Of a stretch of DNA of 64,000 nt, positions 56,429 through 64,000 are shown one piece after another. This stretch comes from Brachypterus glaber. Its lineage: Eukaryota; Arthropoda; Insecta; Coleoptera; Kateretidae. The DNA lies in contig OY294046.1 in NCBI GenBank assembly GCA_958510825.1, positions 51,007,794-51,071,793 of the forward strand. Direction: 5' to 3'. The notes beneath the pieces were generated by a model. The model ran no database searches and was not told where the DNA came from. It saw only the letters and a program-made list of their open reading frames with translations. A program made the position numbers and the translations under genes. The stretch's first letter is position 1. Each line of letters starts with the position of its first letter.

Positions 56429-56529
56429 AATTTAACATAGAAATTTTTCGTTATTTGACTGGACTAAATTTAAATTTTGTGTAAATGTAGTTGTCGAGAC
56501 TAAAACAACCAGTTTACTTTCTTGATATA

Positions 56530-57253
56530 CAGCCTGTTCCAGAACTCGCGTACCGAAATTTAAGAGGTGATTCTACATCCAAAAATATGAAAAAAAGTTT
56601 CTATAAAGGTTGGTCCGGAAATGAGCCCTAAGGAAGCTACGGCCCTTTGAAGATGACGTATTGAATGGGGAACAAAAAAAAGCACCAATAAAATTTTAAT
56701 GCTGCAGGGTGATTCTTCATTTAAAACTGAGCAAAAAAGTATTATACACCAAAACACCTAAATTTAATATTAAATGAGTAATAGCCTTTTAAAAAGTAAC
56801 GTTTTTGGTGGCACAAAATGTTACTTCCTCTTAATTGCATTTTTTTTTTGATAACGGTTGCTCCTACAGTGTTACACTATATGATATTTTATATGTATTT
56901 TTACTCTAGAAATCTATATTTTTTACAACAAATCCAAAAAAACATACACATAGAAAAGTTTGGGGCAAAAATGTTTTAAGCCTCATATATTTTGTCCGTC
57001 TGGGCACGCCTCTGGATAAATTAAAAAAATAAATTAACATAAACTTATTGCCCTTATTAATACTAGTATACATGCAAAAGCTCGCCGCTCTAGCTTAAAC
57101 GGTACCCGAGTTATTAATTAAAAACCTTATTTTTATTACAATTTTAAAGGGCCCTAGATCCCTTAGGGCTCATTTCCGGACCAACCTTTATAGGAACTTT
57201 TTTTTATATTTTTGGATCTAGAAATTTTGGCATGCCAGTTATGGATCACCCTG
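56530..57253. mobile_element. Foldback family C, most complete copy
   Basis: TA at 56528-56529 and 57254-57255. Left end CAGCCTGTTCCAGAACTCGC, right end CAGTTATGGATCACCCTG. Inner arms GGAAATGAGCCCTAAGGAAG against CCCTTAGGGCTCATTTCCGG. The core carries GTGGCACAAAATGTTACTTC and GGCACGCCTCTGGATAAATT. It anchors the family to which 12303-12804, 23334-24091 and 50314-51006 belong. Confidence 0.82.
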
Positions 57254-57255
57254 TA

Positions 57256-57684
57256 TAAATAACTATTGTTTGCGAGGATTAATAGATTAATGCACTAAAA
57301 TTTTGTATGTAGGCAAAATGATTATTTTAATAAACGCTAAAATTTGTATTTTGGTGGAATTTACCGTAAAATATTTTCATATACATAAACACACTAATTT
57401 ACAATTTAAAAAGTTTTACGAGCAATATGAGAAAATTTTAATTCAAAAAGGTATAAATAAAAATCATTAAAAATTAATACTACCTATAACTGTTAAGAAT
57501 TAAATTTTTAATTATATTTTTAATGAAAAAAAAAATCGTTAAGGTATTTTTAAATTGATCTCTTGGACTAAAAATAAGGCTAAGGAAAGAACAACAATTC
57601 CAATTTGGAACTGTTGGAATTTCCAACGGACTTGATAAAAAAATTGTGGTAAGAAATCCGTATTCTTAAAACTCACATATTATA
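57256..57684. other. Intergenic, no gene seen
   Basis: AT-rich. AACTGTTGGAATTTCCAAC near 57609 is a short palindrome. Nothing else. Confidence 0.5.
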
Positions 57685-57688
57685 TTAA

Positions 57689-57899
57689 GGGGTAAAGGGT
57701 ACAAAAGCCAAAATCTTGATAAACACGACTAATTTTTTATTCTTAAAACACCATGACGCGTTTCCTCCATTTTCAAATGGTTTCAAATGGAGGTTTTGAC
57801 GTAGTTTTTTATATCGAACGGTCGAAACGCGTCATGGTGTTTTAAGAATAAAAAATTAATCGTTTTTATCAAGATTTTGGCTTTTGTACCCTTTACCCC
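57689..57899. mobile_element. TTAA-flanked foldback MITE, 211 bp
   Basis: GGGGTAAAGGGTACAAAAGC is mirrored by GCTTTTGTACCCTTTACCCC, and TAAAACACCATGACGCGTTT by AAACGCGTCATGGTGTTTTA. TTAA lies on both sides (57685-57688; 57900-57903). TTAA targets are used by piggyBac and Kolobok families. Short unpaired middle near 57765-57810. Confidence 0.85.
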
Positions 57900-58149
57900 T
57901 TAATACAATGGATCTTGAACTTAGGAATTTCATAACTTTCACATATTATATTTTATACCTACTATATCCGTATAAAAAGGTAAACTTTTTTCTTGCGTGA
58001 ACGTTCTTCCCGAAGTTCTTTTCAACTTTTCCTTTTTGCCCGCTTAATTTAATTCATTAATCCTACAAATACCCTAAAAGCCGTATTTAAGATCAAACTT
58101 TAGTTTTAGGACAATTTTTCTATTTTGGTCGCTAAAAACGAATCTGACA

Positions 58150-59552
58150 CGAGGGGTCCCGCAATAATGAAGGAGACGACGCACTTGGCCAGGAAGTCTG
58201 GGAAGTCTCTAGGAAGTCTCAGGAAGTCCGGGAAGTTTTTGAGAAGTCTCAGGAAGTCTAGGAAGTCACTAGAAAATCTCAGAAAGTCCGGGAAGTCTTT
58301 GAGAAGTCTCAGGAATTCTGGGAAGTCTTTAGTCGTTTAGTCGTTATTTTAATAAAAATACTTGGAAAATACGGTGTAATTTACCCCCTCCACCCGCGCC
58401 GTGTAAGTGGCGTGGTTTTCGGCATATCGGCAGCATACTTCATTTTGTCTATTTCGCGAGAAAGTGATCGATTTTTAAAAATTAAGGTGTTTTTGTTTAT
58501 ACGGAGGTTTATACTTTATACTAAACTATAAAAATAAATAATTAAACTTTTAAATAAATAGGAGATATAGTTTTATTACACAAAAAAATAAATGTCTGTC
58601 CAAGTTTCTACCATAAATTACGCAAAATTTGGCCAGAGGTAACCTCTTCCTACCTCGTAACGCAATTTCTTATAATTTCTCACTAAAATTCTACATGGTG
58701 TAACGCTGTATTCGACCCCACCTAAACCCTTTATGTACTTAGTGAACGAATTCATTGGGTTTGTTTTTTTGTCGAAAATCTCAGTTCTAAACTGGTTCGG
58801 AACTGGCGCAGTTGCAACTGGGCAGTGCTCAATGGCAACTGCGCACGTTCCGAACCAATTCAGAACTGCTATTTTCGGAAAACAATATAAACCTAAATAA
58901 ACCGATTGATTCATGTTTTTACTTAGTCAAAGAATGATCATCATACCTCGGGCAAAAGCGGGCATAAATTCAGCACTGCAGTGCATTGATAAGAAGCAGC
59001 TGCAAGACGGCTGACCCCACTCCACAAGAACGCAACGCTAGTAAATCTATGATAAAAGTTAAAAAAGATGACAAAAGATGAATAATAATAGCTCGCAATT
59101 GCCCGGGCACTGTAAATCATTATCCGTGATAATAATTATGATAATTATAATTATTATTATTAAATTAGGTCCTTATAAAATAATCTGATCCGAAAACTAA
59201 CTTTAACAATAAATCCCTGAATAAAAAATTTAAATCCCTGAATAAAAAATTCGCGGGCTAAATTTAAAAATCACGCATGCGTAGAATTGCAGAAAGTTGT
59301 TAGAAGTCTTTAGGAAGTCCCTATAAATTTTTGGGAAGTCGGAGGAAGTCTCAGGAAGTCTCAGGAAATCTCAGGAAGTCGTAAGAAGTCTTAGGAAATC
59401 TCAGGAAGTCGTAAGAAGTCTTAGGAAATCTTTGAGAAGTCCGGGAAGTTTTTGAAAATTATAGGAAGTCTTAGGAAATCTTTCGAAATATTGCAAAAGA
59501 CTTCCGATTTTGAAGGAGACGACGCACCCAAAACCTATTGTGGGACCCCTCG
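58150..59552. mobile_element. TIR element with 8-bp TSD and decamer repeats
   Basis: Ends CGAGGGGTCCCGCAATA and TATTGTGGGACCCCTCG, flanked by ATCTGACA (58142-58149; 59553-59560). AAGGAGACGACGCAC occurs near both ends, but in the same orientation. Degenerate ~10-bp repeats (GGAAGTCTCA / GGAAGTCCGG) fill 58190-58335 and 59300-59490. A G/C-richer palindrome (CTCAGTTCTAAACTGGTTCG against CGAACCAATTCAGAACTG) lies at about 58775-58870. The 98-codon minus-strand frame at 58618-58914 runs across that palindrome and shows no known domain. An 8-bp duplication suggests hAT or P-type, unproven. Confidence 0.75.
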
Positions 59553-59560
59553 ATCTGACA

Positions 59561-60050
59561 CTAAAATATTTGTAACTTTACCCTTTAGGGGCGGAAGGAA
59601 ATTATTTTTAAATGTTTAAATTATTTTCGTGAGACAATTAAAATGGGAAAGCATTATTTTTGTGCAGTGTATTTTGCATAAGATTCGATTTCATAAATTC
59701 CAATCTAGCTAGAAATTGTTTTAAAATAATCAAAAAAACCAAAATACTAATTGTTAGGCAAATTGTACTAAAAATAAAATTTTACCATAAACACGCCTTT
59801 TCTGGCCATTTGAAAGGTCATAATATTTCAGAAAGGTCAAGAAATATTTTGTGTGGATTTGGAGTGGAGTAAAGTTTGGATTCAGCGGGCATAAATACGT
59901 TAAAAAGAGTTGAAAAGAACGCTCGCGCAAAATAAGTATAAACTAGTGTATTATGATAATAGTGTAATATATCAGATATTCATCCCACTACTCAGAAACC
60001 TACCATAGCTTGGTTTTTACATTTTAGGTAGAAAATAATTTCTTTAGACC
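59561..60050. other. Intergenic, no gene seen
   Basis: No supported feature. A 70-codon frame at 59660-59872 lacks recognisable content. Confidence 0.5.
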
Positions 60051-60053
60051 TTA

Positions 60054-60295
60054 GAGAACGTTCAAGTATTACGTAACGCAAATTGTACCAAAATTCATAC
60101 ATTTCATACCCCGGTTCTCGCGTTATTATAGATTACAGATATTTCATATTTTGGCTACCCCTACCCCTAATAGGTAGTGTTTTAGGGGGGGTAGCCAAAA
60201 TATGAATTCTCTACAGCCTTGAATAACGCGAGAACCAAGGTATGAAGTGTATGAATTTTGGTACATTTTGCGTTACGTAATACTTGAACGTTCCC
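60054..60295. mobile_element. PIF/Harbinger-type MITE, copy 3 (TTA TSD)
   Basis: GAGAACGTTCAAGTATTACG at the left and CGTAATACTTGAACGTTCCC at the right, with TTA at 60051-60053 and 60296-60298. The arms pair through TACCAAAATTCATAC / GTATGAATTTTGGTAC-type sequence and GGTTCTCGCGTTAT / ATAACGCGAGAACC to a centre near 60170, so it folds completely (242 bp). Confidence 0.87.
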
Positions 60296-60298
60296 TTA

Positions 60299-61560
60299 AT
60301 TACAATGGAGTAGGACAGGATAAGCTATAGTATCTGATAAGCTGGGACTAAACTTATAAACTCACTATTTGTTAAAAAAGTGCAAAGGCTTATTTTTTTT
60401 TGGTCGTCAATTTTTTGAGGGCGACATGTTATCTGCAAAAAATGGAGTATAACTGGCTCCAGGTTTGCAGGTTAGACCTAAAGTATCACTCGCTATTATT
60501 AATTAGCTATAAAAAAAATCAAATTTTAAGATTCAAATAAAATAATAATTTTTTATTTTTAGAATTTCTTTTGTTGACTTAACGATTTTTAAATTTAACA
60601 AAATGTAAGGGATCAAAGTTCTTAGATCCTTAGGGGGTCGTCTACTGTATTAGACTTGGAGTATAGGAAAAAAAATTTAAAAATCCCAATATATTTTTTT
60701 TTTTAAAAATATGTTTTTTTTGTAAAAATGTTTTTTTTTATTTATTTTTTCTTTTTCTATTATTTAACATTTTTTTTATTACAAGCATATGTGACCCTGT
60801 AGCAGTTATGACTGCCACTGTTTTTAAAGATTACCTGATCTGTGTCACGTAATCATACGATGTTACCATTTTTTCAGAAGTTAGTATTTCTTTCTATTTG
60901 CACATATAAGATTGAGTACAGACTTATTGTATGGTCTTGTGGAAGTCTTGCGATGGTCCTTGATTCCATTTGCTGGGTCGTTTTTCTTTTATTACAGAAT
61001 TTGTCTTATTTTTGGTGTTTACTTTTGATAGCCTAAAATATAATAACAAACGTCTAGTAATCTACTACATTCAGTACTTGAGTTAGCTACTGATGTTTTT
61101 CAGCTAGTCTTACCTTTTTAATCACAGCTAAAGCTTCTGGAAGTCGGATAAAATCATTATCAAAGATTGTTTACCTAATTTTGAGGTTAGTTTTACTTCT
61201 ACCCGCATTCAGGTATACAGTATGCATTGCATGGTCAGCTGATGACTTCAAGTTGGTTTATTTTCGTCGTATCATTTCTTAAACCATATGAAACGATTGT
61301 TAGATGTATGGCTAGGCATTTTAAACTTATTTAGAGTATTCTTTTTCTTTATTTTCAAGTATTATGGGGATTATGAATAGATGTTTTTTGTGTTGCCTAC
61401 CCTCAAAATCGATTTGTTGTTCGTAGTTCCAAGTTTCGCCACGGGGGGAGTTTTGTACCTTGCCGGAGTTGAAGGGAGAGGCGTTCTTTTTCAAAACGAC
61501 AAGAAATGGCGTTCAGGTCGTAAAATCAGAATCTGATTTTTGTGAAACCATCCGTGGTTT
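60299..61560. other. Gene-free tract, less AT-rich toward the right
   Basis: No domain-bearing frame. The plus-strand frame at 60842-61036 (64 codons) is hydrophobic but unrecognised. From about 61430 base composition becomes more balanced (GCCACGGGGGGAG; CCTTGCCGGAGTTG), just upstream of the possible spliced exons. Confidence 0.45.
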
Positions 61561-62340
61561 ATGTTTGTGTAAAAATGTTGCAATAAGTTTGTAATGAAGT
61601 GTAGTATAATCCTACGTAATTAGTTCAAGCAGTTTTAATGGAAATTCCACAATATTCATCTTTCAAAGTAAGTCGCTTTTTGGTTACCTAAGTTACAAGT
61701 GTTTAACACGTTGTTTTCTTTATTTTCATTAGAGGCGTACAGATGAAGGCTTCAGGCTGCAGAGTATTCTATTATTCAGCACTTACTGCTCCAATTAATT
61801 CAGTTTTGGACTGGGTAAGTTTATTTTAAATCTAATTACGGATTTCGATTTTTCATATCGATGGCTGAGTTCTAAAGTCGCTGTTCTTTCTTTCTAGATT
61901 GTTGGTGAAGCTTTTCCATTTCTGTTCTAACGTTCTTCGAATGTTTTGACGATACCTCTATCCCAAATTTTATGAATATTGTTGGTGAAGCTTTTATATT
62001 TTACAACGTTACCGTTATCTCAAATTTTACGAGTATCGATGGCGAAGCTTTCCATTTCAACTTTAACTTCAATTTTCATTGAGGTGTTCTTCAATTTTCC
62101 ACATTAGTTTTCAAGAGTTTTCAAGATTTTTCAAGATGTTCAGTAAATTGCAGTACCGTTTTTAAGCCAAGAGATTTACAAACGTTTCAATGGATCCTCA
62201 AGCGTTTGAGTTTCAAACGTGTTCAAATTTGTAAGGAGTTCTCAAGGCAAGGACAAGGAAATGTTCTGCACAGTGACGTACATCATCAGGGAGTGGGACA
62301 ACGTATTTGGTCGTTCCAGGGACAACTTTAATTAACAGGT
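61561..62340 (+). other. Possible short-intron transcript (unrecognised)
   Basis: Splice-like signals occur in order: a GTAAGT donor at 61668, a TTTTCATTAG acceptor ending 61732, an 82-bp segment (61733-61814), a GTAAGT donor at 61815 (context CTGG|GTAAGT) and a TTTCTTTCTAG acceptor ending 61897. The implied introns are 65 and 83 bp, normal for insects. No long frame survives joining, so a non-coding RNA, an untranslated leader or coincidence are all possible. ATTGTTGGTGAAGCTTTT at 61898 recurs in diverged form near 61978 and 62034. Confidence 0.3.
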
Positions 62341-62879
62341 TTTTATAGTTTTAGTGTAAATAATGAAAATGCGGTTTACTATATTTATTTTTGGTAAAAT
62401 ATCCAAGTTCTCAAATTTTAATATTTATTAAGGTGCTCTATTTTATTATGAATATTCTAGGTTGGTTTGTAAACAAAGTTGCAACTTTGGGCAGTACGCC
62501 TAGATTACTATTTTTCACTTATTAACACATAACTTATATTACTGTTTTTATTTAGGTTATTCACCATAATAATTTTGGTATACATATTTTAACATTTTTG
62601 CAATAGGGTAGTTCACCACATTTTTTTTTATATTTCGCAATGGGGTCTTTTCACCATACTTTTGGTAATTTATAATTTTATTTTAATTAATATGATTAAT
62701 TAAAGTTGTCTACTTGTCATTTTAAATAAACATTGTAACAGCACATATTTGAGTTTTTGTTTAAATTATAATCAACACAAGATATACAAATCTATTCAAA
62801 TCATAGTTATTTTTCAGGTTTATACATGCTGTAAAAGATAATTAATATTCTAGTACATTATTTTTTATGTGTTTGAATC

Positions 62880-64000
62880 TTAACACATAAACTGCCAAGC
62901 ACATGTATGTTTACAAGATTCTGGCGCCCAAGGTGTTAAACTAAGCTTATTATCATAATTTTTAATCCATGAACCCCTGTGCCCGTACTGATGCCAGTTA
63001 GCCGATCGCAACCGTACATTTTCTTTTCTATAATAAGTAACCAGGGCAGCGCCTGATAATTTTTTAGTTTTTACTTATTCTAGACAGGAAAACGCGGTAC
63101 ACAATGGCGCCCAAATAACGTGGGATTAAGCTAGTTTAACTTTTAAATTTTTGAAGTTTGTGAAAAAAATATAAAGTAAAAAAAAAAAAAAAAAAAAAAA
63201 TTTTTTTTGAGATATTTTTAAGATATTTTTAAGATATTTAGACAAAACTGGATATGGTTGTTGATTTGATTTAAACAATAGGTGTGCAATGTTTAAAAAA
63301 TAGTTTGGTGTATACAGGGAGAAAAGAAACCACGGATAGGTTGAGAGTACCAAAAGGGTAAAGTTTTGAGTTTTATTCGAATTCTAAAATATATAGGATC
63401 GTAATAAAAAAAAGTATTGGACGCAGTGGTACAGTTTTTGGTTATTTTTGATTCTGAAATATACAGGGTAAAAATAAAAGTTAGAGAGAATTTTTTTTGA
63501 AAAGCAAACATTTTGGTGCATAGTTTTGATTATTTTAATTCTGAAATATATAGAGTAAAATAAAGAGAGAAAAGTTTGGCCAGTGAGTTATTTTAGTTCT
63601 AAAATATATAGGAGAAAATAAAGTTGAGAGGTTTTTGGTTATGAAATTCTAAAATATATAGAATGGATTAAAGTTTGATGAAAGATGAGAGATTTTTTGA
63701 GTTTGTGAAATTCTGAAATATACAGGGTGAACAAAAAAGGTGTAGTAGTACGCGAGAATAAATCGTGGAGTTTTTGGTTCCGATCCGAATCTAAAAAAGA
63801 GTGGCGGACAGGGCAAGTATTTTTGAAAAAATATTGCAAATTTTGAGTGAGATTGCGAGAGATTTTTGAAAGATTTCTGAAAGATTTTCAAAAGATTTTT
63901 GAGAGTGAATATTTTTAGAAAGAATATTGACTATTTAAAGAGAGATTGCGAAAGATTTTTGACAGATTTTGACAGATTTTTGATAGTAAATTTTAGTAAT
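62880..64000 (+). mobile_element. Possible start of another LTR element (runs off window)
   Basis: TGGCGCCCAA at 63105-63114, followed by AACGTGGGATT, resembles a primer-binding site and follows ACACA, a possible LTR end. The same TGGCGCCCAA occurs at about 62926. Beyond it lies a long A/T run, then an irregular repeat of TTCTGAAATATACAGGGTAA / TTCTAAAATATATAGGAG motifs at 63370-63730 and GAGATTTTTGAAAGATTT-like repeats at 63850-63990. No gag or pol frame begins before the window ends, and no matching LTR can be tested. Confidence 0.3.
63370..63735. repeat. Degenerate tandem repeat (50-90 bp spacing)
   Basis: Six copies of TTCTRAAATATAYAGR, each followed by a variable A/G-rich stretch with AAAATAAAG, at about 63382, 63450, 63538, 63596, 63645 and 63710. 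Spacing is irregular. Overlapping minus-strand frames here are translations of the repeat. Confidence 0.7.

Larger units (their letters stand above)
54415..56468. mobile_element. Foldback family E with two nested elements
   Basis: The outer arms run TTTAGTCCAGTCAAATAA at the left and TTATTTGACTGGACTAAA at the right. Inner matches: AGAACACTCCTGTTAGTTTT against AAACTAACAGGAGTGTTCTG; GCATCTTACGATAAAAGTGC against GCATTTTTATCGTAAGATGC; AGAATTTCAAGAGCTA against its complement across the central insert. A hAT-like MITE (54913-55798) is inserted near the centre and a 260-bp palindrome (56169-56428) in the right arm. About 0.9 kb remains when both are removed. Confidence 0.85.

Noticed and set aside
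58618..58914. 98-residue minus-strand frame inside the 8-bp-TSD element
   Set aside because: It spans a palindrome and has no recognisable domain or supporting context.

Overview
The window looks like a repeat-dominated stretch of an insect nuclear genome. The evidence is strong A+T richness, BEL/Pao, LINE and piggyBac-type elements, many foldback MITEs, short GT-AG introns and no prokaryotic gene organisation. A beetle with a large genome is my best guess, but that is inference. There is one assembly gap (200 N, 8980-9179).

Layout. 1-1.9 kb: a short piggyBac relic with a broken transposase tail between TTAA sites. 1.9-3.7 kb: a foldback element packed with 22 copies of a ~71-bp minisatellite. 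3.7-6.0 kb: a long foldback element (family A) with a 5'-truncated LINE reverse transcriptase inserted in it. 6.4-9.6 kb: a second foldback family (B) with a TA-flanked MITE nested in it, interrupted by the gap, then half of a hAT MITE. 10-14.6 kb: more foldback elements and an invertebrate repeat module built from GTCY tracts. 14.9-21.0 kb: a near-intact BEL/Pao LTR retrotransposon with almost identical LTRs, a 5-bp target duplication, one in-frame stop and one frameshift. 21-29 kb: mostly MITEs.

29.07-31.33 kb holds the only convincing host-type gene. Two exons, each encoding one copy of a linker-histone-like (H15-type) winged-helix domain, can be joined in frame by a GTAAGT donor and a T-rich AG acceptor. 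31.4-33.5 kb: a TA-flanked foldback and a ~765-bp tandem duplication that copied half of it. 33.7-40.0 kb: a young non-autonomous LTR element (1,169-bp LTRs, ~4-kb internal region without coding potential) inserted inside a 119-bp-unit foldback (33.6-42.9 kb). 43-49 kb and 52-60 kb: MITEs whose termini and target duplications assign them by type: hAT-like (8 bp), PIF/Harbinger-like (TWA), TTAA-type and TA-type. 54.4-56.5 kb is a three-level nest of foldbacks. 51.28-51.74 kb is a nearly pure 8-bp microsatellite. 60-64 kb: a possible short-intron transcript and the start of another LTR-like element running off the window.

The functional content is therefore almost entirely mobile DNA. The only candidate cellular protein is a small, basic, probably chromatin-associated two-domain protein. 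Most short open frames in the window are chance translations of repeats and are not annotated.
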